Of a stretch of DNA of 64,000 nt, positions 15,001-29,600 are shown in pieces. The notes below the pieces were generated by a model. That model did no database searches. It was not told the DNA's origin and worked only from the letters and a program-made list of their open reading frames with translations. A program made the position numbers and the translations under genes. Each line of letters begins with the position of its first letter. The first letter of the stretch is position 1. The stretch lies in the NCBI GenBank assembly GCA_964016885.1, contig OZ024742.1:12842311-12906310 (forward strand), read 5' to 3'. The stretch is from Eledone cirrhosa. Its lineage: Eukaryota > Mollusca > Cephalopoda > Octopoda > Eledonidae.

Positions 15001-18000
15001 ATCTGTCACCTTAACTATGTTTACTAAATTAAAAATATGTCTGTCACCTTAACTATGTTTACTAAATTAATAATATGTCTGCCACCTTAACTATGTTTAC
15101 TAAATTAATAATATGTCTGCCACCTTAACTATGTTTACTAAATTAAAAATATGACTTCCACTTTAACTGTTTTCTAAATTAATAATATGTCGGTCAACTT
15201 AACTATGTTTAATAAATTAATAGTATGTCTGTCATCTTAACTATGTTTATTAAATTAATAATATGTCTGTCATCTTAACTATGTTTACTAAATTAATAAT
15301 ATATGTCACCTTAATAATGTTTTCTAAATTAATAATATGTCGGTCAACTTAACTATGTTTAATAAATTAATAGTATAAATTAACTATGTTTACAAAATTA
15401 ATAATATGTCTGCCAACTTAACTATGTTTTCTAAATTAATAATATGTCTACCACCTTAACTATGTTTTCTAAATTAATAATATGTCGGTCAACTTAACTA
15501 TGTTTAATAAATTAATAGTATGTCTGTCACCTTAACTAAGTTTACTAAATTAATAATATGTCTGTCACCTTAACTATGTTTACTAAATGAATAATATGTC
15601 TGTCACCTTAATAATGTTTTCTAAATTAATGATATGTCTGCCACCTTAACTATGTTTACTAAATTAATAATATGTCTGTCACATTAACTATGTTTTCTAA
15701 ATTAATAATATGTCTGTCACCTTAACTATGTTTTCTTAATTAATAATATGTCGGTCAACTTAACTATGTTTACTAAATTAATAATATCTCTGTCACCTTA
15801 ACTATGTTTTCTAAATTAATAATATGTCTGTCACCTTAATAATCTCTTCTAAATTAATAATATGTCTGGCACCTTATCTATGTTTACTAAATTAATAGTA
15901 TGTCGGCCACCTTAACTATGTTTACTAAATTAATAGTATGTCTGTCACCTTAACTAAGTTTACTAAATTAATAATATGTCTGTCACCTTAATAATGTTTT
16001 CTAAATTAATAATATGTCTGCCACCTTAATAATGCTTTCTAAATTTAATAATATGTCGGTCAACTTAACTATGTTTAATAAATTAATAGTATATCTGTCA
16101 CCTTAACTATGTTTACTAAATTAAAAATAGGTCTGTCACCTTAACTATGTTTACTAAATTAATAATATGTCTGCCACCTTAACTATGTTTACTAAATTAA
16201 TATGTCTGCCACCTTAACTATGTTTACTAAACTAAAAATATGACTTCCACTTTAACTATGTTTTCTAAATTAATAATATGTCGGTCAACTTAACTATGTT
16301 TAATAAATTAATAGTATGTCTGTCACCTTAACTATGTTTAATAAATTAATAGTATGTCTGTCACCTTAACTATGTTTACTAAATTAATAATATGTGTGTC
16401 ACCTTAATAATGTTTTCTAAATTAATAATATGTCGGTCAACATTACTATGTTTAATTAATAAAATAATATCTCTGTCACCTTAACTATGTTTACTAAATT
16501 AAAAATATGTCTGCCACCTTATCTATGTTTACTAAATTAATAGTATGTCGGCCACCTTAACTATGTTTACTAAATTAATAGTCTGTCTGTCACCTTAACT
16601 ATGTTTACTAAATTAAAAATATGTCTTCCAATTTAACTATGTTTTCTAAATTTAATAATATGTCAGTCAACTTAACTATGTTTAATAAATTAATAGTATA
16701 TCTGTCACCTTAACTATGTTTACTAAATTAAAAATATGTCTGTCACCTTAACTATGTTTACTAAATTAATAATATGTCTGCCACCTTAACTATGTTTACT
16801 AAATTAATAATATGTCTGCCACCTTAACTTTGTTTACTAAATTAAAAATATGACTTCCACTTTAACTGTTTTCTAAATTAATAATATGTCGGTCAACTTA
16901 ACTATGTTTAATAAATTAATAGTATGTCTGTCACCTTAACTATGTTTACTAAATTAATAATATGTCTGTCACCTTAACTATGTTTACTAAATTAATAATA
17001 TGTGTCACCTTAATAATGTTTTCTAAATTAATAATATGTCGGTCAACTTAACTATGTTTAATAAATTAATAGTATAAATTAACTATGTTTACAAAATTAA
17101 TAATATGTCTGCCAACTTAACTATGTTTTCTAAATTAATAATATGTCTACCACCTTAACTATGTTTTCTAAATTAATAATATGTCGGTCAACTTAACTAT
17201 GTTTAATAAATTAATAGTATGTCTGTCACCTTAACTAAGTTTACTAAATTAATAATATGTCTGTCACCTTAACTATGTTTTCTAAATTAATAATATGTTT
17301 GTCACCTTAATAATCTTTTCTAAATTAATAATATGTCTGCCACCTTAACTATGTTTACTAAATTAATAGTATGTCGGCCACCTTAACTATGTTTACTAAA
17401 TTAATAGTATGTCTGTCACCTTATCTAAGTTTACTAAATTAATAATATGTCTGTCACCTTAACTATGTTTACTAAATTAATAATATGTGTGTCACCTTAA
17501 TAATGTTTTCTAAATTAATAATATGTCGGTCAACTTAACTATGTTTAATTAATTAATAATATCTCTGTCACCTTAACTATGTTTACTAAATTAAAAATAT
17601 GTCTGCCACCTAACTATGTTTACTAATTTAATAATATGTCTGTCACCTTAACTATGTTTTCTAAATTAATAATATGTCTGCCACCTTAACTATGTTTACT
17701 AAATTAATACTATGTCTGCCACCTTAACTATGTTTTCTAAATTAATAATATGTCTGTCACCTTCATAATGTTTTCTAAATTAATACTATGTCTGCCACCT
17801 TAACTATGTTTACTAAATTAATAGTATGTCGGCCACCTTAACTATGTTTACTAAATTAATAGTATGTCTGTCACCTTAACTAAGTTTACTAAATTAATAA
17901 TATGTCTGTCACCTTAACTATGTTTACTAAATTAATAATATGTCTGTCACCTTAATAATGTTTTCTAAATTAATGATATGTCTGCCATCTTAACTATGTT

Positions 18001-19200
18001 TACTAAATTAATAATATGTCTGTCACATTAACTATGTTTTCTAAATTAATAATATGTCTGTCACCTTAACTATGTTTTCTTATTTAATAATATGTCGGTC
18101 AACTTAACTATGTTTAATAAATTAATAATATCTCTGTCACCTTAACTATGTTTTCTAAATTAGTAATATGTCTGTGACCTTAATAATGTTTTCTAAATTA
18201 ATAATATGTCTGCCACCTTAACTATGTTTACTAGATTAATAATATGTCGGCCACCTTAACTATGTTTACTAAATTAATATGTCGGTCAACTTAACTATGT
18301 TTAATAAATTAATAGTATGTCTGTCACCTTAACTATGTTTACTAAATTAATAATATGTCTGTCACCTTAACTATGTTTACTAAATTAATAATATGTGTGT
18401 CACCTTAATAATGCTTTCTAAATTACTAATATGTCAGTCAACCTAACTATGTTTAATTAATTAATAATATGTCTGTCACCTTAACTATGTTTACTAAATT
18501 AATAGTATGTCGGCCACCTTAACTATGTTTACTAAATTAATAGTATGTCTGTCACCTTAACTATGTTTACTAAATTAAAAATATGTCTTCCAATTTAACT
18601 GTTTTCTAAATTTAATAATATGTCGGTCAACTTAACTATGTTTAATAAATTAATAGTATATCTGTCACCTTAACTTTGTTTACTAAATTAATAATATATC
18701 TGTCACCTTAACTATGTTTACTAAATTAATAATATGTCTGCCACCTTAACTATGTTTACTAAATTAATAATATGTCTGCCAGCTTTACTATGTTTACTAA
18801 ATTAAAAATATGACTTCCACCTTAACTATGTTTTCTAAATGAATAATATGTCGATCAACTTAACTATGCTTAATAAATTAATAGTATGTCTGTCACCTTA
18901 ACTATGTTTACTAAATTAATAATATGTCTGTCACCTTAACTATGTTTACTAAATTAATAATATGTGTGTCACCTTAATAATGTTTTCTAAATTAATAATA
19001 TGTCGGTCAACTTAACTATGTTTAATTAATTAATAATATCTGTGTCACCTTAACTATGTTTACTAAATTAAAAATATGTCTGCCACCTAACTATGTTTAC
19101 TAAATTAATAATATGTCTGTCACATTAACTATGTTTTCTAAATTAATAATATGTCTGCCAACTAACTATGTTTACTAAATTAATAATATGTCTGTCACCT
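1..19200. repeat. Satellite domain A (TCGGTCAAC/TTTAAT-rich)
   Basis: In this part a three-monomer motif recurs: a monomer with AAAAATATGACTTCCACC, then TTTTCT with TCGGTCAAC, then TTTAAT with AATAGTATG. Larger duplications are marked by rare variants. The variant GTCGGCTACCTTAATCATG occurs at 7,811, 9,711, 11,901 and 14,281 (spacings 1,900, 2,190 and 2,380). The variant CTACCTTAAAGATG occurs at about 1,445, 3,150, 5,351 and 7,019. The boundary with domain B is a zone near 19.1-19.3 kb, not a single base. Confidence 0.8.
9711..15378. repeat. Higher-order satellite repeats, about 2.2-2.4 kb
   Basis: Three successive blocks share the same order of monomer variants. The anchor GTCGGCTACC lies at 9,711, 11,901 and 14,281. 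A damaged monomer reading ATTAATTATGTTTACAAAAT lies at 10,581 and 12,961 (2,380 apart), with a relative at 15,379. The rare CTTTTGTAAATTAAT lies near 11,047 and 13,427 (2,380 apart). The first block lacks about 190 bp (five monomers) present in the second. Degraded continuations reach about 17 kb. Confidence 0.85.
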
Positions 19201-22200
19201 TAACTATGTTTACTAAATAAATAATATGTCTGTCACCTAACTATGTTTACTAAATTAATAATATGTTTGCCACCTTAACTTTTTTTCTAAATAAATAAAA
19301 TGTCTGTCACCTTAACTATGTTTACTAAATTAATAATATGTCTGTCACCTTAACTATGTTTACTAAATTAATAATATGTCTGCCACCTTAACTATGTTTA
19401 CTAAATTAATAATATGTCTGTCACTTTAACTATGTTTACTAAGTTAATAATATGTCTGTCACCTTCACTATGTTTACTAAATTAATAATATGTCTGTCAC
19501 TTTAACTATGTTTTCTAAATTAATAATATGTCTGTCACCTTAACTATGTTTACTAAATAAATAATATGACTGCCACCTTAACTATGTTTACTAAATTAAT
19601 AATATGTTTGCCACCTCAACTTTTTTTCTAAATAAATAAAATGTCTGTCACCTTAACTATGTGTACTAAATTAATAATATGTCTGCCACCTTAGCTATGT
19701 TTACTAAATTAATAATATGTCTGTCAACTTAATAATGTTTTCTAAATTAATAATATGTCTGCCACCTTAACTGTGTGTACTAAATTAATAATATGTCTGC
19801 CACCTTAACTATGTTTACTAAATTAATAATATCTCTGCCACCTAAACTTTGTTTTCTAAATTAATAATATGTCTGCAATCTTAACTATGTTTACTAAATT
19901 AATAATACGTCTCTCACATTAATAATGTTTTCTAAATTAATAATATGTCTGCCACCTTAACTATGTTTACTAAATTAATAATATGTCTGCCACCTTAACT
20001 ATGTTTACTAAATTAAAAATATGTCTTCCACCTTAACTATGTTTACTAAATTAATAATATGTCTGCCATCTTAACTATGTTTACTAAATTAATAATATGC
20101 CTGCCACCTTAACTATGTTTACTAAATTAATAATATGTCTGTCACCTTAACTATGTTTTCTAAATTAATAATATGTCTGCCACCTTAACTATGTGTACTA
20201 TATTAATAATATGTCTGCCATCTTAACTATGTTTACTAAATTAAGAATATGGCTGCTACCTAAACTATGTTTTCTAAATTAATAATATGTCTCACACCTT
20301 AACTATGTTTATTAAAATAATAGAATGTCTGTCACCTTAACTATGTTTACTAAATCAATAATATGTCTGTCACCTTAATTATGTTTACTAAATTAATAAT
20401 ATGTCTGCTAACTTAACTATGTTTACTAAATTAATAATATGTCTGTCACCTTAACTATGTTTACTAAATTAATAATATGTATGCCACTTAACTGTGTTTA
20501 CTAAATTAATAATATGTCTCTCACCTTAACCATGTTTACTAAATTAATAGTATGTCTGCCACCTTAACTATGTTTTCTAAATTAATAATATGTCTCTCAC
20601 CTTAACTATGTTTATTAAAATAATAGTATGTCTGTCACCCTAACTATGTTTTCTAAATTAATAATATGTCTGTCACTTTAACTACGTTTACTAAATTAAT
20701 AATATGTCTGTCACCTTAACTATGTTTACTAAATTAATAATATGTCTGCCACCTTAACTATGTTTACTAAATTAATAATATGTCTGTCACCCTAACTATG
20801 TTTTCTAAATTAATAATATGTCTGTCACTTTAACTACGTTTACTAAATTAATAATATGTCTGTCACCTTAACTATGTTTTCTAAATTAATAATATGTCTG
20901 TCACCTTAACTATGTTTACTAAATTAATAATATGTCTGTCACCTTAACTATGTTTACTAAATCAATAATATGTCTGTCACCTTAATTATGTTTACTAAAT
21001 TAATAATATGTCTGCCACCTTAACTATGTTTACTAAATTAATAATATGTCTGTCACCTTAACTATGTTTACTAAATTAATAATATGTATGCCACCTTAAC
21101 TGTGTTTACTAAATTAATAATATGTCTCTCACCTTAACTATGTTTACTAAATTAATAGTTTGTCTGCCACCTTAACTATGTTTTCTAAATTAATAATATA
21201 TCTCTCACCTTAACTATGTTTATGAAATTAATAGTATGTCTGTCACCCTAACTATGTTTTCTAAATTAATATGTCTGTCACTTTAACTATGTTTTCTAAA
21301 TTATTAATATGTCCGTCACCTTTACTATGTTTACTAAATTAATAATATGACTACCACCTTAACTATGTTTACTAAATTAATAGTATGTCTGTCACCTTAA
21401 CTTTTTTTTCTAAATAATTAATATGTCTGTCACCTTAACAATGTTTACTAAATTAATAATATGTCTGCAACTTAACTGTGTTTACCAAATTAATAATATG
21501 TCTCTCACCTTAATTATGTTTTCTAAATTAATAATATGTCGGTCACCTTGACTATGTTTACTAAATTAATAATATTTATGTCACCTAACTATGTTTACTA
21601 AATCAATAATATGTCTGTCACCTTAATTATGTTTACTAAATTAATAATATGTCTGCCACCTTAACTATGTTTACTAAATTAATAATATGTCTGCCACCTT
21701 AACTATGTTTATTAAATTAATAATATGTCTGCCACCTTAACTATGTTTACTAAATTATTAGTATGTCTACGACGTTAACTATGTTTAGTAAATTAATAAT
21801 ATGTCTGCCACCTTAACTATGTTTTCCAAATTTAATAATGTCTGTCACCTTAATTATGTTTACTAAATTAATAATATGCCTGCCACCTTAACTATGTTTA
21901 CTAAATTAATAATATGTCTGCCACCTTAACTATGTTTACTAAATTAATAATATGTCTGCCACCTTAACTATGTTTACTAAATTAATAATATGTCTGTCAG
22001 CTTAACTATGTTTATTAAATTAATAATATGTCTTCCACCTTAACTATGTTTATTAAATTAATAATATGTCTGCCACCTTAACTATGTTTACTAAATTAAT
22101 AATATGTCTGTCAGCTTAACTATGTTTATTAAATTAATAATATGTCTGCCACCTTAATTATGTTTACTAAATTAATAATATGTCTGCCACCTTAACTATG

Positions 22201-25200
22201 TTTACTAAATTAATAATATGTCTGTCACCTTAACTATGTTTACTAAATCAATAATATGTCTGTCAACTTAATTATGTTTACTAAATTAATAATATGTCTG
22301 CCACCTTTACTATGTTTACTAAATTAATAATATGTCTGTCACCTTAACTCTGTTTACTAAATTAATAATTTGTATGCCACCTTAACTGTGTTTACTAAAT
22401 TAATAATATGTCTCTCACCTTAACTATGTTTACTAAATTAATAGTTTGTCTGCCACCTTAACTATGTTTTCTAAATTAATAATATATCTCTCACCTTAAC
22501 TATGTTTATTAAATTAATAGTATGTCTGTCACCCTAACTATGTTTTCTAAATTAATATGTCTGTCACTTTAACTATGTTTTCTAAATTATTAATATGTCT
22601 GTCACCTTAACTATATTTACTAAATTAATAATATGACTGCCACCTTAACTATGTTTACTAAATTAATAGTATGTCTGCCACCTTAACTTTTTTTTCTAAA
22701 TAAATAATATGTCTGTCACCTTAACTATGTTTACTAAATTAATAATATGTCTGCAATTTAACTGTGTTTACTAAATTAATAATATGTCTCTCACCTTAAT
22801 TATGTTTTCTAAATTAATAATATGTCGATCACCTTGACTGTGTTTACTAAATTAATAATATGCCTGCCACCTTAACTATGTTTTCTAAATTAATAATATG
22901 TCTGTTACCTTAACTATGTTTACTAAATTAATAATATGTCTGCCACCTTAACTATGTTTAGTAAGTTAATAATATGTCTATCACCTTAACTATGTTTACT
23001 AAATTAATAATATGTCTGCCACCTTAACTATGTTTACTAAATTAAGAATATGTCTGCCACCTTAACTATGTTTTCTAAATTAATAATGTCCGCCACCTTA
23101 ACTATGTTTACTAAATTAATAATATGTCTGTCACCTAACTATGTTTACTAAATCAATATGTCTGTCACCTTAATTATGTTTACTAAATTAATAATATGTC
23201 TGCCACCTTAACTATGTTTACTAAATTAATAATATGCCTGCCTCCTTAACTATGTTTACTAAATTAGTAGTATGTCTGCCACCTTAACTATGTTTACTAA
23301 ATTAATAATATGTCTGTCACCTTAACTATGATTACTAAATTAATAATATGTCTGCCACCTTAACTATGTTTACTAAATTAATAATATGTCTGCCACCTTA
23401 ACTATGTTTACTAAATTAATAATATGTCTGCCACCTTAACTGTGTTTACTAAATTATTAGTATGTCTGCCACGTTAACTATGTTTAGTAAATTAATATTA
23501 TATCTGCCACCTTAACTATGTTTTCCAAATTAATAATGTCTGGCACTTTAAATATGTTTACTAAATTAATAATATGTCTGCCACCTTAACTATGTTTACT
23601 AAATTAATAATATGTCTGCCACCTTAACTATGTTTTCTAAATTAATAATAGGTCTGCCACCTTAACTATGTTTTCTCAATTAATAATATGTCTGTCACCT
23701 AACTATGTTTACTAAATTAATAGTTTGTCTGTGACCTTAACTATGTTTTCTAAATTAATAATATATCTGTCACCTTAACGATGTTTATTAAATTAATAGT
23801 ATGTCTGTCACCTTAACTTTATTTTCTAAATAAATAATATGTCTGTTACCTTAACTATTTTTTACTAAATTAATAATATGTCTGTCACCTTAACTATGTT
23901 TACTAAATTAATAATATGTCTGTCAGCTTAACTATGTTTATTAAATTAATAATATGTCTGCCACCTTAACTATGTTTACTAAATTAATAATATGTGTGCC
24001 ACGTTAACTATGTTTACTAAATTGAAAATATGTCTGCCACCTTAACTACGTTTACTAAATTAATAATATCTCGGTCACCTTAACTATGTTTACTAAATTA
24101 ATAATATGCCTGCCACCTTAAATATGTTTACTAAATTAGTAGTATGTCTGCCACCTTTACTTTATTTTCTAAATAAATAATAGGTCTCCCACCTTAATTA
24201 TGTTTTCTAAATTAATAATATGTCGGTCACCTTAACTATGTTTACTAAATTAATAATATGCCTGCCACCTTAACTATGTTTACTAAATTAATAATATGTC
24301 TGTCACCTTAACTATGTTTACTAAATTAATAATATGTCTGCCACCTTAACTATGTTTACTAAATTAATAATAAGTCTGCCACCTTAACTATGTTTACTAA
24401 ATTAATAATATGTCTGTCACCTTAACTATGTTTACTAAATCAATAATATGTCTGTCACCTTAATTATGTTTACTAAATTATTAATATGTCTGCTACCTTA
24501 ACTATGTTTACTAAATTAATAATATGTATGCCACCTTAACTGTGTTTACTAAATTAATAATATGTCTCTCACCTTAACTATGTTTACTAAATTAATAGTA
24601 TGTCTGCCACCTTAACTATGTTTTCTAAATTAATAATATGTCTCTCACCTTAACTATTTTTATTAAAATGATAGTATGTCTGTCACCCTAACTATGTTTT
24701 CTAAATTAATAATATCTGTCACTTTAACTACGTTTACTAAATTAATAATATATCTGTCACCTTAACTATGTTTACTAAATTAATAATATGTCTGCCACCT
24801 TAACTATGTTTACTAAATTAATAATATGTCTGCCACCTTAACTATGTTTTCTAAATGAATAATATGTCTGCCACCTTAACTATGTTTTATAAATTAATAA
24901 TAGGTCTGCCACCTTAACTATGTTTTCTCAATTAATAATATGTCTATCACCTTAACTATTTTTACTAAATTAATAGTTTGTCTGTGACCTTAACTATGTT
25001 TTCTAAATTAATAATATATCTGTCACCTTAACGATGTTTATTAAATTAATAGTATGTCTGTCACCTTAACTTTATTTTCTAAATAAATAATATCTCTGTT
25101 ACCTTAACTATGTTTATTAATTAATAATATGTCTGTCACCTTAACTATGTTTTCTTAATTAATAATATGTCGGTCAACTTAACTATATTTACTAAATTAA

Positions 25201-26609
25201 TAATATTTCTGTCACCTTAACTATGTTCACTAAATTAATAATATGTGTGCCACCTTATCTATATTTACTAAATTAATAATATGTCTGTCGCCTTAACTAT
25301 GTTTACTAAATTAATAATATGTCTCTCACCTTAACTATGTTTACTAAATTAATAATATGTCTGCCACCTTAACTATGTTTACTAAATTAATATGTCTGCC
25401 ACCTTAACTATGTTTTCTAAATTAATAATAGGTCTGCCAACTTATCTATGTTTACTAAATTAATAATATGTCTGTCACCTTAAATATGTTTACTAAATTA
25501 ATAATATGTCTGTCACCTTAACTATGTTTACTAACCTAATAGTATGTCTTTCACCTTAACTATGTTTTCTAAATTATAATATGTCTGTCACCTCAACTAT
25601 GTTTACTAAATTAATAATATGTCTGTCACCTTAACTATGTTTTCTTAATAAATAATATGTCGGTCAACTTAACTATATTTACTAAATTAATAATATGTCT
25701 GCCACCTTAACTATGTTTTCTAAATTAATAATAGGTCTACCACCTTAACTATGTTTTCTCAATTAATAATATGTCTGTCACCTTAACTATGTTTACTAAA
25801 TTAATAATTTGTATGCCACCTTAACTGTGTTTACTAAATTAATAATATGTCTCTCACCTTAACTATGTTTACTAAATTAATAGTTTGTCTGCCACCTTAA
25901 CTATATTTTCTAAATTAATAATATATCTCTCACCTTAACTATGTTTATTAAATTAATAGTATGTCTGTCACCCTAACTATGTTTTCTAAATTAATATGTC
26001 TGTCACTTTAACTATGTTTTCTAAATTATTAATATGTCTGCCACCTTAACTTTTTTTTCTAAATAAATAATATGTCTGTCACCTTAACTATGTTTACTAA
26101 ATTAATAATATGTCTGCAACTTAACTGTGTTTACTAAATTAATAATATGTCTCTCACCTTAATTATGTTTTCTAAATTAATAATGTCTGCCACCTTAACT
26201 ATGTTTACTAAATTAATAATATGCCTCCCCTCCTTAACTATGTTTACTAAATTAATAATATGTCTGCCACCTTAACTATGTTTAGTAAGTTAATAATATG
26301 TCTATCACCTTAACTATGTTTACTAAATTAATAATATGTCTGCCACCTTAACTATGTTTACTAAATTAAGAATATGTCTGCCACCTTAACTATGTTTTCT
26401 AAATTAATAATGTCTGCCACCTTAACTATGTTTACTAAATTAATAATATGTCTGTCACCTAACTATGTTTACTAAATCAATAATATGTATGTCACCTTAA
26501 TTATGTTTACTAAATTAATAATATGTCTGCCACCTTAACTATGTTTACTAATTTAATAATATGCCTCCCCTCCTTAACTATGTTTACTAAATTAGTAGTA
26601 TGTCTGCCA

Positions 26610-29600
26610 CCTTAACTATGTTTACTAAATTAATAATATGTCTGTCACCTTAACTATGATTACTAAATTAATAATATGTCTGCCACCTTAACTATGTTTA
26701 CTAAATTAATAATATGTCTGCCACCTTAACTATGTTTACTAAATTAATAATATGTCTGCCACCTTAACTGTGTTTACTAAATTATTAGTATGTCTGCCAC
26801 GTTAACTATGTTTAGTAAATTAATAATATATCTGCCACCGTAACTTTGTTTTCCAAATTAATAATGTCTGTCACTTTAAATATGTTTACTAAATTAATAA
26901 TATGTCTGCCACCTTAACTATGTTTACTAAATTAATAATATATCTGCCACCTTAACTATGTTTTCTAAATTAATAATAGGTCTGCCACCTTAACTATGTT
27001 TACTCAATTAATAATATGTCTGTCACCTAACTATGTTTACTAAATTAATAGTTTGTCTGTGACCTTAACTATGTTTTCTAAATTAATAATATATCTGTCA
27101 CCTTAACGATGTTTATTAAATTAATAGTATGTCTGTCACCTTAACTTTATTTTCTAAATAAATAATATGTCTGTTACCTTAACTATGTTTACTAAATTAA
27201 TAATATGTCTGTCACCTTAACTATGTTTACTAAATTTATAATATGTCTGTCACCTTAACTATGTTTACTAAATTAATAATATGTCTGTCAGCTTAACTAT
27301 GTTTATTAAATTAATAATATGTCTGCCACCTTAACTATGTTTACTAAATTAATAATATGTCTGCCACGTTAACTATGTTTACTAAATTGAAAATATGTCT
27401 GCCACCTTAACTACGTTTACTAAATTAATAATATCTCGGTCACCTTAACTATGTTTACTAAATTAATAATATGCCTGCCACCTTAAATATGTTTACTAAA
27501 TTAGTAGTATGTCTGCCACCTTAACTTTATTTTCTAAATAAATAATATGTCTGTTACCTTAACTATGTTTACTAAATTTATATGTCTGTCACCTAACTAT
27601 GTTCACTAAATTAATAATATGTCTGTCAGCTTAACTATGTTTACTAAATTAATAATATATCTGCCACCTTAACTGTGTTTACTTAATTTATAATAGGTCT
27701 CCCACCTTAATTATGTTTTCTAAATTAATAATATGTCGGTCACCTTAACTATGTTTACTAAATTAATAATATGCCTGCCACCTTAACTATGTTTACTAAA
27801 TTAATAATATGTCTGTCACCTTAACTGTGTTTACTAAATTAATAATATGTCTCTCACCTTAACTATGTTTACTAAATTAATAGTATGTCTGCCACCTTAA
27901 CTATGTTTTCTAAATTAATAATATGTCTCTCACCTTAACTATGTTTATTAAAATAATAGTATGTCTGTCACCCTAACTATGTTTTCTAAATTAATAATAT
28001 GTCTGTCACTTTAACTACGTTTACTAAATTAATAATATGTCTGTCACCTTAACTATGTTTACTAAATTAATAATATGTCTGCCACCTTAACTATGTTTAC
28101 TAAATTAATAATATGTCTGCCACCTTAACTATGTTTTCTAAATGAATAATATGTCTGCCACCTTAACTATGTTTTCTAAATTAATAATAGGTCTGCCACC
28201 TTACCTATGTTTTCTCAATTAATAATATGTCTGTCACCTTAACTATTTTTACTAAATTAATAGTTTGTCTGTGACCTTAACTATGTTTTCTAAATTAATA
28301 ATATATCTGTCAACTTAACGATGTTTATTAAATTAATAGTATGTCTGTCACCTTAACTTTATTTTCTAAATAAATAATATCTCTGTTACCTTAACTATGT
28401 TTATTAATTAATAATATGTCTGTCACCTTAACTATGTTTTCTTAATTAATAATATGTCGGTCAACTTAACTATATTTACTAAATTAATAATATTTCTGTC
28501 ACTTTAACTATGTTTACTAAATTAATAATATGTCTGTCACCTTAACTATGTTTTCTAAATTAATAATATGTCTGTCACCTTAACTATGTTTACTAAATTA
28601 ATTATATGTCTGTCACCTTAACTATGTTCACTAAATTAATAATATATCTGCCACCTTATCTATGTTTACTAAATTAATAATATGTCTGTCACCTTAACTA
28701 TGTTTACTAAATTAATAATATGTCTCTCACCTTAACTATGTTTACTAAATTAATAATATGTCTGCCACCTTAACTATGTTTACTAAATTAATATGTCTGC
28801 CACCTTAACTATGTTTTCTGAATTAATAATAGGTCTGCCACCTTAACTATGTTTACTAAATTAATAATATGTCCGACACCTTAACTATGTTTTCTAAATT
28901 AATAATATGTCTGTCACCTTAACTATGTTTACTAAATTAATAATATGTCTGTCACCTTAACTATGTTTACTAACTTAATAGTATGTCTTTCACCTTAACT
29001 ATGTTTTCTAAATTATAATATGTCTGTCACCTCAACTATGTTTACTAAATTAATAATATGTCTGTCAACTTAACTATGTTTTCTTAATAAATAATATGTC
29101 GGTCAACTTAACTATATTTACTAAATTAATAATATGTCTGCCACCTTAACTATGTTTTCTAAATTAATAATAGGTCTACCACCTTAACTATGTTTACTAA
29201 ATTAATAATATGTCTGTCACCTTAACTATGATTACTAAATTAATAATATGTCTGCCACCTTAACTATGTTTACTAAATTAATAATATGTCTGCCACCTTA
29301 ACTATGTTTACTAAATTAATAATATGTCTGCCACCTTAACTGTGTTTACTAAATTATTAGTATGTCTGCCACGTTAACTATGTTTAGTAAATTAATAATA
29401 TATCTGCCACCGTAACTTTGTTTTCCAAATTAATAATGTCTGTCACTTTAAATATGTTTACTAAATTAATAATATGTCTGCCACCTTAACTATGTTTACT
29501 AAATTAATAATATATCTGCCACCTTAACTATGTTTTCTAAATTAATAATAGGTCTGCCACCTTAACTATGTTTACTCAATTAATAATATGTCTGTCACCT

